Below are positions 8,236 through 17,079 of a DNA stretch of 64,000 bases, in pieces. Below the pieces are notes generated by a model, which saw nothing but the letters and a program-made list of their open reading frames with translations, ran no database searches and was not told the DNA's origin. The DNA is from Streptomyces sp. NRRL F-2580 (GTDB lineage Bacteria; Actinomycetota; Actinomycetes; Streptomycetales; Streptomycetaceae). The DNA is taken from the NCBI RefSeq assembly GCF_000720115.1, contig NZ_JOIR01000006.1:124001-188000 (forward strand), read 5' to 3'. The stretch's first letter is position 1; every line of letters begins with the position of its first letter. The position numbers were made by a program, and so were the translations under genes.

Positions 8236-10567
8236 CACGGCCCTGCTGGGCGGGTACTCCCCCGGCTGCCTCCGGGCGGGGGTCCCCGCCCCGCCCGGAG
8301 GCGTCCAACCGGGCGAGCAGGGCGGCGCGTTCGGCGGCGAAGGCCGGATCGGCCTGGTAGTCAGAGTGGCCCAGGATCGGCGCGGGCAGCGGGTGGCGGA
8401 CGCTGCGTCCGTAGGCGATCGGGTCGGGGAGCGGGCCGCGGTCCACGTCCTGCCCCGCGCCGGGAAGCGCCGGGCCGCCGATGGGGTCGGTCGCCCGCCA
8501 CAGGTTGCGCCAGCAGTCGACCTCGTCGTGCAGGGCGGCGAGCGGGCCGGGGCCGAAGTAGGCGGGGAACCAGCGGCCGTAGAGCCGGCCGAGCGGGGAT
8601 CCGTACGTGAGCAGGGCGACCCGGCGGCGGGCGGGCGGCGGGAGTTGCCAGACGGCCGCCGCGGCGAGCACGCTGCCCTGGGAGTGGCCGGAGATCACCA
8701 GGCGGCCGCCGGTGCGGCCGGTCCAGCCGGCCATGCGCCAGGTCAGGTCGGGGACGGCGCGCTCGGCGTAGCAGGGCGGTGCGAAGGGGTGGGCGGCGCG
8801 CGGCCAGAAGGTGCCGACGTCCCACAGGATGCCGATGGTCCGGCGGGCGGAGGGGTCCCGGTAGGCGCGGCGGCCCCAGGTGACGAGGACGGCGATGCCG
8901 AGGCCGATGAGCCAGGACCCGGAGTCCTGGGCGGCGCGGGCGGCGCCTTCCAACAGCGGCTGGGTTCCACGGGCCGCCTCGCCCGGGACCTGTCCGCTGA
9001 GCCAGGCTCCGGCGAGGGCGCCCGCGCCGAGCACCAGGGTGATCCCGGAGACGGCCGCGACGAACCAGGGAGCGGAGTCGGTGAGCGCGGCCGCGGTCCG
9101 CGCCCCGGCGATCCGGCGGCTGCGGGCCCCGTCCGGCGCCTCCCCCGGGTATTCGGCGGCCACGGCCGCGGCGAGCCGGCCCCGGGCACGGGCTCCGCGC
9201 ACCGCGAACCAGACGCCGAGCAGGGCCAGTACGAGGAGCATCGGCGGTAACACGGCGGCCTGCCACGACAGCAGCACGGGCGGCCCGGGCAGCGGGGCGC
9301 CGGCCATCCCGGGTGTGGCCCCGCCGTCCAGCCAGTCGGCGACGCGCTGGGCGACCCCGCCGGACATCACCCCGCCGAGCGCGCAGCCGAGCATGGCGAC
9401 GGCGGGCCCGCCGAGACCGTGCAGGGCGGCCGCCGGATCGGGCGCCCGCCGGTGCAGGGACCGGGCGACGACGGCGAGGGCGAGCACGCAGCAGCCCTGC
9501 CCCAGCATGAGCACCCCGAAGGCGAAGTCCCCGGGGAGCCGCCCGGTGGAGGCCCAGCCGGGGCGCGACCAGCAGGCGTGCAGGAGGACGGCGGCGAGCA
9601 GCGCCAGGGCCGCGCCGGGCAGCAGCGTGACCGCGGCCCGGTCGAGCCGGTGGTCGGCCCGGACCTCGGAGCGGCCGCGCCGGCAGACGACCCAGGCCAC
9701 GGTGACGGCCCCGGCGGCGAGCAGCGCCAGGATGACCCAGCCGAGCACTTCGAGTACGGGGGCGGCGGCCCGCCGGTCGTAGCGGGCCGTGGGGACGGCG
9801 ACGGCCACCGCCACGGTGAGCAGCCCGGCGGCGGTGTGCGCGGCGCGCAGCCGGGCCACGATCCGGCGGCCGTACCAGAATCCCGGGCGGCCGAGCGCGG
9901 GCGCCGTCCCGGAGGCGGCGTCCGGGTCGGCGGAGCCGGCGGGCGGCGGCTGGGACTCGTAGGCGCTCCAGGTACGGTTCGACAGGAACCAGAGCAGCCC
10001 GGTCAGGGCGGCGGGGGCCAGCGCTCCGAGGGCGAGGCGGCGCCCCGGCTGGGCCCACCAGCCGCCTCCGGGCGCGAGGAAGCCGAGCCGGGAACGGGAG
10101 CCGGTGCAGGTGCCGGAGCCCGCGCACTGCCAGGCGAAGAGGTCGAGCGCCACCTCGCAGGCGGCCGCGATCAGCAGCACGGTCAGGCTGAGCGCGAGCA
10201 TCCGTACGAGCACCCCGTACGTGCGCACGGCGCGCGGCGCGGGGTCGGCGGCGGCCGTGGCCGGCCGGGCCCAGTGGGCGAGGTTGGCCACCATGAACGG
10301 CAGGAGCAGCAGCCACAGGGCGCGGGCGCCGTTGCCGGAGGTGAGCCGGGACCAGCAGTAGGCCTCGGGGACGGGCCGTCCGGCGTACCGCTCGGGGTGC
10401 GCTTCGGCGTCGGCGTCCTCGGTGCGGCGGAAGACGGCGGCGGTGGAGTCGCCGGTGACGCGGACGGTGCGCGGGTCGCCGAGCAGCTCGCCGGGGGCGG
10501 CGCCGGCGACTCCGTGGACAAGGAGTTCGAGGGCGAGGGGAGGGTCGGGGGTGGGACGGTCGGGCAC
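8177..10567 (-). CDS. Large integral membrane protein with alpha/beta-hydrolase-like C-terminus
   Basis: 796-aa protein. It opens with LELLVHGVAGAAPGELLGDP, an HGV segment like a lipase oxyanion region, then has about 10-12 transmembrane segments between residues 80 and 560. It ends in a soluble part with the nucleophile elbow GHSQGS (about residue 620) and TYGSPLGRLYGRWFP. This looks like a membrane-anchored serine hydrolase/lipase-like protein; substrate unknown. Start GTG 10567 has GGAGG 5 bp upstream; the frame stays open further upstream without similarity. Convergent with the beta-helix ATPase gene, overlapping its end by 59 bp. Confidence 0.78.
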   Translation of the reverse strand: MPDRPTPDPPLALELLVHGVAGAAPGELLGDPRTVRVTGDSTAAVFRRTEDADAEAHPERYAGRPVPEAYCWSRLTSGNGARALWLLLLPFMVANLAHWARPATAAADPAPRAVRTYGVLVRMLALSLTVLLIAAACEVALDLFAWQCAGSGTCTGSRSRLGFLAPGGGWWAQPGRRLALGALAPAALTGLLWFLSNRTWSAYESQPPPAGSADPDAASGTAPALGRPGFWYGRRIVARLRAAHTAAGLLTVAVAVAVPTARYDRRAAAPVLEVLGWVILALLAAGAVTVAWVVCRRGRSEVRADHRLDRAAVTLLPGAALALLAAVLLHACWSRPGWASTGRLPGDFAFGVLMLGQGCCVLALAVVARSLHRRAPDPAAALHGLGGPAVAMLGCALGGVMSGGVAQRVADWLDGGATPGMAGAPLPGPPVLLSWQAAVLPPMLLVLALLGVWFAVRGARARGRLAAAVAAEYPGEAPDGARSRRIAGARTAAALTDSAPWFVAAVSGITLVLGAGALAGAWLSGQVPGEAARGTQPLLEGAARAAQDSGSWLIGLGIAVLVTWGRRAYRDPSARRTIGILWDVGTFWPRAAHPFAPPCYAERAVPDLTWRMAGWTGRTGGRLVISGHSQGSVLAAAAVWQLPPPARRRVALLTYGSPLGRLYGRWFPAYFGPGPLAALHDEVDCWRNLWRATDPIGGPALPGAGQDVDRGPLPDPIAYGRSVRHPLPAPILGHSDYQADPAFAAERAALLARLDASGRGGDPRPEAAGGVPAQQGRVSKEQAGPAGSGDPPGTAG

Positions 10568-10639
10568 AGAGACCTCCGCTCGCGGGGCGGGATCGGCGCG
10601 GGTCCAGCATCCCGCGTGCCGCCTCCCGTGCCCAGTCCC

Positions 10640-10765
10640 CGCGCGGGGGAATCCCCACGTGGGGCGAATCCCCCGGGGCCGGAACGGGGCCGGGAACCGG
10701 GCGGGGAATCCAGCGGGGGATCCGGCTCGGCCGGGAATCCGTTCGGGGATCCGTTCGAGATCGCA
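10640..10765. repeat. Clustered GGG(G)A(A)TCC motifs with a CCCCACGTGGGG palindrome
   Basis: The 270-bp divergent intergenic region between the membrane hydrolase and SRPBCC genes carries about six GGGAATCC/GGGGATCC-like blocks between 10645 and 10755, and a perfect 12-bp palindrome at 10653-10664. No gene is visible here. It may be regulatory or simply low-complexity DNA. Confidence 0.45.
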
Positions 10766-10837
10766 GCGGACTTCTCGGGGCCGCCCGGCTATGGTGACGC
10801 CCACGCAGATCCCGAACCTCGGCCCAGGGGGTACGCC

Positions 10838-11326
10838 ATGGCTCGCCGACTCCGTCCGGTGGGGCTGGACTTCATCGACGACGCGCCGATCCGGCTGGTC
10901 TTCGCCACCGAGGCGGCGGCGCCGCCCGAGGCCGTGTACCAGGCGCTCGCCGAGGAAGTGGCGGACTGGCCGAGCTGGTTCAAGGCGGTGACCCTGGCCC
11001 GGCCCACGCACGGCGGCGCGGGCCGCGAGGTCAGGCTGACGGGCGGGGTGCGCTTCCAGGAGACGATCATGGCCGCGGATCCCGAGCAGCGCTACGCGTA
11101 CCGGGTCGACACGACCAACGCGCCCGGCGTGCAGGCCCTCTTGGAGGAGTGGCGGCTGACACCGGCCGGGTCGGGCACGCACGTCCGCTGGACCTTCGCC
11201 GCGGACGGCTCGGCCCCGTTCCGCCTCGGCCTGACCGCCGCCCGCCCGGGCCTGGGCCACTCCTTCCGGACGGCGGTCCGCACGCTGGACGCGCGGCTCA
11301 CCGCGCGGCGCGCGGCGGATCAGTAG
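10838..11326 (+). CDS. SRPBCC family protein
   Basis: 162-aa polyketide-cyclase/START-like protein: IRLVFATEAAAPPEAVYQAL (strand 1 and helix), DWPSWFKAVT, a central antiparallel sheet and a long C-terminal helix (LGHSFRTAVRTLDARLTARR). The fold forms a hydrophobic pocket binding lipids or aromatic ligands; the ligand is unknown. AGGGGG sits 7 bp before ATG 10838. Its 3' end overlaps the convergent gene at 11298 by 29 bp. Confidence 0.82.
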   Translation: MARRLRPVGLDFIDDAPIRLVFATEAAAPPEAVYQALAEEVADWPSWFKAVTLARPTHGGAGREVRLTGGVRFQETIMAADPEQRYAYRVDTTNAPGVQALLEEWRLTPAGSGTHVRWTFAADGSAPFRLGLTAARPGLGHSFRTAVRTLDARLTARRAADQ

Positions 11327-11930
11327 CCGCCGGGTCCGCCACGGCGCCGGTCGCGCGGTGCACTTCGGCCAGCTCTCCGTAGCCCCCCGCACCCCAGACG
11401 GTCCTGCGGAACTCCTGCGGGGTCATCGCCTGGCCCGTGCCGAGATGGACCACCGCGCACCGCGCGCAGCACCAGCCGCGGGACCAGATCTCCTCGGCGG
11501 CGTCCCGGCCGGCCGCGATCCGGGCCCGGAACGCCCGTTGGGTCCGCACGGACGTGGCGATCAGCAGGACCGCCCCCAGCAGGGCGAACGCCGAGATCCA
11601 GGCCAGGAAAAGGAGTTCGGCCTCGGGCTCGGGCGCGGTGGCCCAGGTGGCACCGCCCCAGAGCGTCGTCGAACCGTGGTCCGCTTCGGCCGCGGGCGCG
11701 TCGGCGAACCAGTGCCCGCCCAGCGCGCCGCCGATGAACGTACCGATCGACAGCAGGACCAGCGGCACGCCCAGCGCCGTCCGCCCCGCGGTCACGGGCG
11801 GCGGCGGGGCGACGGCCAGCGCCTCGGCCAGCCTCGGGACGACTTCGAGGGTGCCGAGGCCCCGGTCGCCGCCGGCTTCCTCCCGGTACCTGCTGTGCCC
11901 GCTCAAGCAGATGGCGGGGACGGCCCGCAC
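11298..11930 (-). CDS. Hypothetical membrane protein with two transmembrane segments
   Basis: 210 aa. I do not recognise a named family. Two hydrophobic segments are visible: LGVPLVLLSIGTFIGGALGG (about 53-72) and LLFLAWISAFALLGAVLLIA (about 105-124). Between them is a short acidic, probably external loop. The C-terminal half is cytoplasmic with a WCCARC cysteine cluster (about 151-156). The GTG at 11930 is the first start after the upstream gene's stop, 45 bp away, so it may be co-transcribed with the cysteine-synthase homologue. The N-terminus (RAVPAICLSGHSRYREEAGG) is unusual and the true start may be internal. Confidence 0.6.
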   Translation of the reverse strand: MRAVPAICLSGHSRYREEAGGDRGLGTLEVVPRLAEALAVAPPPPVTAGRTALGVPLVLLSIGTFIGGALGGHWFADAPAAEADHGSTTLWGGATWATAPEPEAELLFLAWISAFALLGAVLLIATSVRTQRAFRARIAAGRDAAEEIWSRGWCCARCAVVHLGTGQAMTPQEFRRTVWGAGGYGELAEVHRATGAVADPAATDPPRAAR

Positions 11931-11975
11931 CTCGTCCGAGCGGCGGCAGCTCGGACCACAGGCGGGACCGGCAGC

Positions 11976-13121
11976 TCAGGCTGCCGGTTCGCGCCAGACC
12001 CCGGTCGTCAGCAGGGTGTCGATGGTCTTCGCGTACGGGGCGATGTCGAGCCCCTGGGCCGCCAGCCACTCGTCGGAGTAGTACTTGTCCAGGTAGCGGT
12101 CGCCCGGGTCGCACAGCAGGGTGACGACGCTGCCGGTACGGCCCTCCGCCACCATCTCCGAGATGATCTTCAGGGCGCTCCACACGCCGGTGCCGGTCGA
12201 GCCGCCCGCCTTGCGCCCTATGGCCGTCTCCAGCGCGCGGCAGGCGGCGACGCTCGCCGCGTCCGGGACCTTCATCATGCGGTCGATGGCGCCGGGCACG
12301 AAGCTCGGTTCCATCCGCGGCCGGCCGATGCCCTCGATGCGGGAGCCGCAATCGCTGCTCGCGTTCGGGTCGTTGTTGGTCCAGCCGTCGAAGAAGCAGG
12401 AGTTCTCCGGGTCCGGGACGCAGATGCGGGTGTCGTGCTGCATGTAGTGCACGTAGCGCGCGATGGTCGCCGAGGTGCCGCCGGTGCCGGCGGTCGCCAC
12501 GATCCAGGCGGGCTCGGGGAAACGTTCCAGCTTGAGCTGCTGGTACATCGACTCGGCGATGTTGTTGTTGCCGCGCCAGTCGGTGGCCCGCTCGGCGTAC
12601 GTGAACTGGTCCATGTAGTGCCCGCCCGTGCGGGCGGCGAGCCGCGCCGACTCCTCGTAGATCTTCATCGAGTCGTCCACGAAGTGGCATGCGCCGCCGT
12701 GGAATTCGATGAGCCGGCACTTCTCCGGGCTGGTGGTGCGCGGCATGACGGCGATGAACGGGACGCCGATCAGCTTGGCGAAGTACGCCTCGGAGACGGC
12801 GGTGGAGCCGGACGAGGCCTCGATCACCGGGCGTCCGGGGCGGATCCAGCCGTTGCATAGCGCGTACAGGAACAGCGAGCGTGCGAGGCGGTGCTTGAGG
12901 GAGCCCGTCGGGTGCGTGGACTCGTCCTTGAGGTAGAGGTCGATCCCCCACTCCTCGGGGAGCGGGAAGCGCAGGAGGTGGGTGTCCGCGGAGCGGTTCG
13001 CGTCGGCCTGGACCTTGCGGACGGCTTCCTTCAGCCAGGCGCGGTAGTCCGCGTCGCTCCGGTCGACGTCGATGGTGGTGGCCGTCGTACCGGTGCTGCT
13101 GGTGGTGCCGGTGGTGCTCAT
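11976..13121 (-). CDS. PLP-dependent cysteine synthase family protein
   Basis: 381-aa fold-type II PLP enzyme. The Schiff-base lysine is in [10 protein letters not shown] (Lys76), the substrate/phosphate loop is SSGSTAVSE, and the PLP-phosphate loop is GTGGTSAT. It is about 60 residues longer than CysK/CysM and has an unusual [21 protein letters not shown] insertion, so it belongs to the separate actinobacterial branch whose amino-acid substrate is unclear; making or desulfurating cysteine is plausible but not shown. AAGGAG lies 9 bp before ATG 13121. No sulfate-assimilation genes are adjacent. Confidence 0.82.
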   Translation of the reverse strand: MSTTGTTSSTGTTATTIDVDRSDADYRAWLKEAVRKVQADANRSADTHLLRFPLPEEWGIDLYLKDESTHPTGSLKHRLARSLFLYALCNGWIRPGRPVIEASSGSTAVSEAYFAKLIGVPFIAVMPRTTSPEKCRLIEFHGGACHFVDDSMKIYEESARLAARTGGHYMDQFTYAERATDWRGNNNIAESMYQQLKLERFPEPAWIVATAGTGGTSATIARYVHYMQHDTRICVPDPENSCFFDGWTNNDPNASSDCGSRIEGIGRPRMEPSFVPGAIDRMMKVPDAASVAACRALETAIGRKAGGSTGTGVWSALKIISEMVAEGRTGSVVTLLCDPGDRYLDKYYSDEWLAAQGLDIAPYAKTIDTLLTTGVWREPAA

Positions 13122-13320
13122 GCGCCGCGCTCCTTCATGGGTGTAATTCTCCCCCTCCCTTCGCAATGTACCTCGCTCACCTGCACAAACGTTCGCTTTG
13201 GGGTTCCATGCACATTCCTTTCGATCGCCCTCGGTTGCACTGCGCGGCACCGTGGGTGACCCTGGTGGAGCATTACCGAGGGTGCAGCACCCGTAACACT
13301 CATGTCGGGGAGTCGCAGCC

Positions 13321-13884
13321 GTGATCAGTCATTCCCGCAGGCACTGCGTCGTCGAACTGCAGGCCTTGCCGTCGCGGATCGGCCAAATCCGCAGAATCGT
13401 TTCTGCACAGCTGCGCCACTGGCAGCTCGATCCGCTCATCGACCGGGCTGCGCTCGGCGTGACGGAACTGCTCACGAACGTCCATCGCCACGCACAGCCC
13501 GACAAGACCTGCGTCGTCGAGATCGAATTCCGCCTCGGGCGCCTCACCGTCTCGGTGATCGACAGCGATCCGCGGCTCCCGGTGCTCCACGAGACGCAGG
13601 CGGGCGCGCTGGAGACCTGCGGTCGCGGCCTCGCCCTGGTGGCGGCGCTCAGCGAGTCCTGGGGCGCGCGGCATCAGCCCGACGGGCCGGGCAAAGTGGT
13701 GTGGTTCTCGCTGGCGGCGGCCCCCGCCCCGGCGGCGCCCCCGCAGCCGGTCCGGATCGAGACCAGGCCCGTACGGGAACCCGCGCGGACGGTGGTCGTC
13801 TCCGGCGACCCCGGAGTCCTCGACCCGAGCGCCGTCGACACCGGTGTGCCGGTGGCATCGCCGGTGGGCGCCGGGCCGGGATAG
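13321..13884 (+). CDS. ATP-binding protein, RsbW/SpoIIAB-like anti-sigma kinase family
   Basis: 187 aa. The first about 130 residues are a HATPase domain of the serine-kinase anti-sigma type: N-box [10 protein letters not shown] (residues 49-58), G1 box VIDSDPRLP and G2 box [16 protein letters not shown]. The Ala/Pro-rich tail (about 55 residues) is probably disordered. Such proteins in Streptomyces bind sigma factors or anti-anti-sigma proteins and are very numerous; no cognate sigma or STAS gene is adjacent. Start GTG 13321, the same frame as the family's usual start. Confidence 0.85.
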   Translation: MISHSRRHCVVELQALPSRIGQIRRIVSAQLRHWQLDPLIDRAALGVTELLTNVHRHAQPDKTCVVEIEFRLGRLTVSVIDSDPRLPVLHETQAGALETCGRGLALVAALSESWGARHQPDGPGKVVWFSLAAAPAPAAPPQPVRIETRPVREPARTVVVSGDPGVLDPSAVDTGVPVASPVGAGPG

Positions 13885-13892
13885 CCCGGCCC
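13873..13892. terminator. Stem-loop between convergent HATPase and ROK genes
   Basis: GGGCCGGG, loop ATAG (contains the HATPase stop codon), CCCGGCCC: a perfect 8-bp stem without a T-run. Downstream the 14-bp unit CCCACGCCCGGCGC is duplicated in tandem (13905-13918, 13919-13932). Confidence 0.55.
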
Positions 13893-13952
13893 CCGACGCC
13901 CCGCCCCACGCCCGGCGCCCCACGCCCGGCGCGATCGGCAGGACACGCCGAG

Positions 13953-15212
13953 CTAGGCCAAGGCCCCCAGCGGATCGTCGAGCACCGGCTGCCAGGCCAG
14001 CTCCGCCGCGCCGACCAGGCTGTTGTGGTCCAGGGTGCACGGCAGGATCGGCACGCCGCCGCTGCGCCCCCACAGGCTGCGGTCGGCGACCACGGCGCGC
14101 AGCCGCTCCGGGTCGGCGTGCAGCAGTTCCCGGTGCAGGCCGCCCAGGATGATCCGGTCCGGGTTCAGGATGTTCACCAGGCCGGCGAGGCCGAGCCCGA
14201 GCCGGTCGATCAGTTCCTCCGTGGCGGCCCGCACCGCGGGCTCCGCGGGTTCGTCGCGCAGCAGGTCGCGGGCCTGCTGGAGCAGCGACACCTCGGGGCC
14301 GGGGCTGCGGCCCGCCGCGGTGAGGAAGGCCAGCGGGTCCGCCTCGACGTCCAGGCAGCCGCGGCCGCCGCAGTGGCAGGCCCGCCCCTCGGGGTTCACG
14401 GTGAGGTGACCGACCTCCAGGGCCAGGCCCGAACTGCCGCTGTGCAGGCGGCCGTCCAGCACCAGCGCCCCGCCGACGCCCCGGTGGCCCGTGGCCACGC
14501 ACAGCAGGTGCTGGGCGCTGCGGCCCGCGCCGTGCCGGTGCTCGGCCAAGGCCGCGAGGTTGACGTCGTTCCCGGTCAGGGCCGGTCCGTCGATGCCGGC
14601 CGCCTTCACGCACTCCGCGAAGATGGCCCGTACGGGAGAACCGGCCGGCCAGGCCAGGTGCAGCGGGTTCAGCGCGGTGCCCTCCGGCTCCGCGACGGCC
14701 GAGGGGACCGCGAGCCCCGCGCCGACGCAGCGGCGGCCACTGTCCGCGAGCAGTTCGGCGCCGGCCTCCACGACCGCGCCGAGCACCTGGGCCGGGTCGG
14801 CGGAGACGGTGACCTTGCCGGGGGCGGTGGCCACGATGCGGCCGCCGAGGCCGACCAGGGCCGCCCGGAAGCCGTCCGAGTGCACCTGGGCCGCGAGCGC
14901 CACCGGGCCGTCCTCGGCCACGGAGAGGCGGTGGGAGGGGCGGCCCTGGGCGCCGCCGGCCCCGCCGGGGCGGGAGTCCACGCGGATCAGCCCGAGCGCC
15001 TCCAGCTCGGCGGCGACGGCTCCGGCGGTGGCGCGGGTGACCCCGAGCTCGGCCGTCAGGACCGCGCGGGTCGGGGCGCGGCCGGTGTGCACGAGCTCCA
15101 GCGCCGGCCCGAGCGCGCCGCGACCGCGTTCCAGCCTGGTCCGCGTGGCGGTCGTGGACGCGGATGGCGTGGTCACATCCCCCACCCGCGGCGGGACCCC
15201 GTTGCCGTTCAT
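13953..15212 (-). CDS. ROK family transcriptional regulator
   Basis: 419 aa: an N-terminal winged helix-turn-helix (residues about 32-80, TRAVLTAELGVTRATAGAV) followed by a ROK sugar-kinase-like domain with the zinc-binding CHCGGRGCLDVEA motif (about 282-294) and ALTGNDVNLAALAE. Members repress sugar uptake or catabolism operons, usually sensing a sugar (NagC, XylR). No transporter or sugar kinase lies next to it here, so the regulon is unknown. ATG 15212 start. Convergent with the HATPase gene. Confidence 0.87.
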   Translation of the reverse strand: MNGNGVPPRVGDVTTPSASTTATRTRLERGRGALGPALELVHTGRAPTRAVLTAELGVTRATAGAVAAELEALGLIRVDSRPGGAGGAQGRPSHRLSVAEDGPVALAAQVHSDGFRAALVGLGGRIVATAPGKVTVSADPAQVLGAVVEAGAELLADSGRRCVGAGLAVPSAVAEPEGTALNPLHLAWPAGSPVRAIFAECVKAAGIDGPALTGNDVNLAALAEHRHGAGRSAQHLLCVATGHRGVGGALVLDGRLHSGSSGLALEVGHLTVNPEGRACHCGGRGCLDVEADPLAFLTAAGRSPGPEVSLLQQARDLLRDEPAEPAVRAATEELIDRLGLGLAGLVNILNPDRIILGGLHRELLHADPERLRAVVADRSLWGRSGGVPILPCTLDHNSLVGAAELAWQPVLDDPLGALA

Positions 15213-15255
15213 GGAATCGATCCTCGCATGATCGGAGGGTGCCGGACGCCGCCGC

Positions 15256-15918
15256 TCAGCCCAGGCCGCCGACCCGGAGTGTGATGTTCAGCCGCCCGGT
15301 CAGCCCGAGGTCCCGCGGGCCCGTGCCCGGCAGGACCTTCGGCACTCCGTGGTAGGCCAGCCGGCTCGCGCCGCCGAAGACGAAGAGGTCCCCGCTGCGC
15401 AGCTCCACGTCCCGGTACGGGCGCCCGCGCGAGGCGGTGTTCCCGAAGCGGAAGACGCAGGTGTCGCCGAGGCTGAGCGAGACCACCGGAGCCGCGGACT
15501 TCTCCTCGGCGTCGCGGTGCATGCCCATGCGGGAGTCGCCGTCGTAGAAGTTGATCAGCGCGATGTCGTAGGCCGCGGCGGGGTCGGACGGATCCGGCGC
15601 GTCTCCGTACGCGGCGGCCACCGCCTCCCGCCCCAGCTCGGCGAGCCACGCCGGCATCGGCTTGACCGGCGCCCCGTCCCCGTCGACGACGGTGCGGGCG
15701 TACCCGTACGGGTACCAGTGCAGCCCGAGGCACACCTGCCGGGCGGTCATCACTCCGCCGCCCGGGGTCCGTACGGTGCGCAGGCCGGCCGGCGGACGGG
15801 CCCAGGCGCGGCAGGCCGCCAGCAACTCGCCCTGTCGCCCGGCCCCGAGCCAGTCGGGCACGTGCACGGCGCCGGGAGCGATCAGGGTCCGCTCGCGCGG
15901 GAAGAGTTCCCCATCCAT
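15256..15918 (-). CDS. alkB: Alpha-ketoglutarate-dependent dioxygenase, AlkB family
   Basis: 220-aa Fe(II)/2-oxoglutarate dioxygenase. The iron ligands are His134 and Asp136 in MGMHRDAEE and His190 in AYHG. The 2OG/substrate arginines are in RLNITLR (209, 215). LINFYDGDSRMGMHRD is the AlkB signature. AlkB directly reverses 1-methyladenine and 3-methylcytosine in DNA by oxidative demethylation. Length equals E. coli AlkB. It lies 43 bp upstream (antisense side) of the ROK gene, and its start at 15918 is divergent from the mycothiol-dependent enzyme 38 bp away, so they share a short promoter region. Confidence 0.9.
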   Translation of the reverse strand: MDGELFPRERTLIAPGAVHVPDWLGAGRQGELLAACRAWARPPAGLRTVRTPGGGVMTARQVCLGLHWYPYGYARTVVDGDGAPVKPMPAWLAELGREAVAAAYGDAPDPSDPAAAYDIALINFYDGDSRMGMHRDAEEKSAAPVVSLSLGDTCVFRFGNTASRGRPYRDVELRSGDLFVFGGASRLAYHGVPKVLPGTGPRDLGLTGRLNITLRVGGLG

Positions 15919-15956
15919 GTCCCCATTGTCGCGGGCGGGCTGATAAGACTCCCGGT

Positions 15957-16700
15957 ATGGAGATCACCGAATTTGTGAAGACCCTCGCACGAGAGGGCGA
16001 GCTGCTCGCCGACGTGGCCGAACAGGCCGGTACGGAAGCCCCGGTCCCCACCTGTCCGGGATGGCGCGTCACCGATCTGCTGCGCCACACCGGGTCGGTG
16101 CACCGCTGGGCCGCCGGGTACGTGGCGGAGCGGCGGCTGGAGCCGGTGGGCTTCCCCGACGCGCCGGAACTGGCCGACGGCGAGCTGCTGGCATGGTTCC
16201 GGCAGGGTCACGCGGACCTGGTGCGCACCCTGACCGAGGCCCCGGCCGACGTGCAGTGCTGGACCTTCCTCCCGACGGCCCCGCCGTCGCCGCTGGCGTT
16301 CTGGGCGCGGCGGCAGGCCCACGAGACGACCGTGCACCGGATGGACGCGGAAGCCGCGCGGGGCGTGGCGTTCTCCGCGGTGGAGCCGGAGTTCGCGGAG
16401 GACGGGGTGGACGAGCTGCTGACCGGCTTCCACGCCCGGCCGCGCAGCCGGGTGCGCACCCCGGAGCCCCGGGTGGTGCGGGTCCGGGCCGCCGACACGG
16501 GCGCGGCGTGGACCGTGCACCTGTCGCCGGAGCCGGCCCGGACGGTGCTGGGTGACACGGGCGAGGCGGCCGACTGCGAACTGACCGGGGAGGCGGCCTG
16601 GCTCTACGCGGCCCTGTGGAACCGGCTCCCGCTGGCGGGCCCGGGAGTGACGGGCGACGTGGCGCTGGCCCGGCTGTGGAGCGACACCGCCGGAATCTGA
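15957..16700 (+). CDS. Maleylpyruvate isomerase family mycothiol-dependent enzyme
   Basis: 247 aa. The N-terminal DinB-like helical bundle of the mycothiol-dependent maleylpyruvate isomerases is visible (PTCPGWRVTDLLRHTGSVHRW, residues about 31-51), with the metal-site segment RQAHETTVHRMDAE (about 119-132). A C-terminal MDMPI-type domain follows. These enzymes use mycothiol, the actinobacterial thiol, in isomerisation or S-transfer; most members have unknown substrates. ATG start at 15957. Divergent from alkB, 38 bp apart. Confidence 0.85.
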   Translation: MEITEFVKTLAREGELLADVAEQAGTEAPVPTCPGWRVTDLLRHTGSVHRWAAGYVAERRLEPVGFPDAPELADGELLAWFRQGHADLVRTLTEAPADVQCWTFLPTAPPSPLAFWARRQAHETTVHRMDAEAARGVAFSAVEPEFAEDGVDELLTGFHARPRSRVRTPEPRVVRVRAADTGAAWTVHLSPEPARTVLGDTGEAADCELTGEAAWLYAALWNRLPLAGPGVTGDVALARLWSDTAGI

Positions 16701-16744
16701 ACCGGGCGGCGGGAGCGGCGCGACGCGGGCCTCGTGGTGGCGCA

Positions 16745-16792
16745 GGCCTCCTTGTCGCGCGGCCTCCTTGTCGCGCGGCCTCCTTGTGGCGC
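16745..16792. repeat. Three tandem copies of a 16-bp unit
   Basis: GGCCTCCTTGTCGCGC at 16745-16760 and 16761-16776, and GGCCTCCTTGTGGCGC at 16777-16792 (one change). It lies in the 118-bp gap just upstream of the DUF6332 gene, directly before a further inverted repeat. Confidence 0.85.
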
Positions 16793-16807
16793 ACAGCACG
16801 CGCTGTG
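16792..16807. promoter_or_regulatory. 16-bp inverted repeat upstream of the DUF6332 gene
   Basis: CACAGC-ACGC-GCTGTG, ending 11 bp before ATG 16819. Position and symmetry fit an operator or a 5' stem-loop near the ribosome-binding region; no clear Shine-Dalgarno sequence remains between it and the ATG. Confidence 0.5.
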
Positions 16808-16818
16808 ACACTGCACGC

Positions 16819-17070
16819 ATGGAGCCACGTACGCAGGCGGACCGGGACGCGATCACGATCGAGATCGGCTATGCCCTCGTCAGCGCCGGCTTCGCGGCCG
16901 CTCTCGTCTTCGGCGCGGTCTACGGGCCCGCGCTGGCGTTCTCCCTCTCCTCCGCTGCCGGCCACGCCCTGGCGGTGGCCGGAAGGATCGCGGCGGGCGC
17001 GGTCTTCCTCCTCCGGATCAGCCACGTCCTGTGGCGCTTCGCCCGCCGCCCGGAGAACGACGGCCGCTGA
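16819..17070 (+). CDS. DUF6332 family small membrane protein
   Basis: 83 aa beginning RTQADRDAITIEIGYALVSA, the DUF6332 signature. Two hydrophobic segments follow: IGYALVSAGFAAALVFGAVY (about 13-32) and ALAVAGRIAAGAVFLLRISH (about 48-67). The tail is basic (RFARRPENDGR). Function is unknown. ATG 16819 starts exactly at the conserved family N-terminus. Upstream tandem and inverted repeats make its control region unusual. Confidence 0.8.
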   Translation: MEPRTQADRDAITIEIGYALVSAGFAAALVFGAVYGPALAFSLSSAAGHALAVAGRIAAGAVFLLRISHVLWRFARRPENDGR

Positions 17071-17079
17071 ACCGCCATG

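Noticed and set aside
5716..8238. 840-codon antisense frame opposite the beta-helix/AAA+ gene
   Set aside because: Mirror of a high-GC gene; Arg/Gly/His-rich with no domain, while the sense strand has clear Walker motifs.
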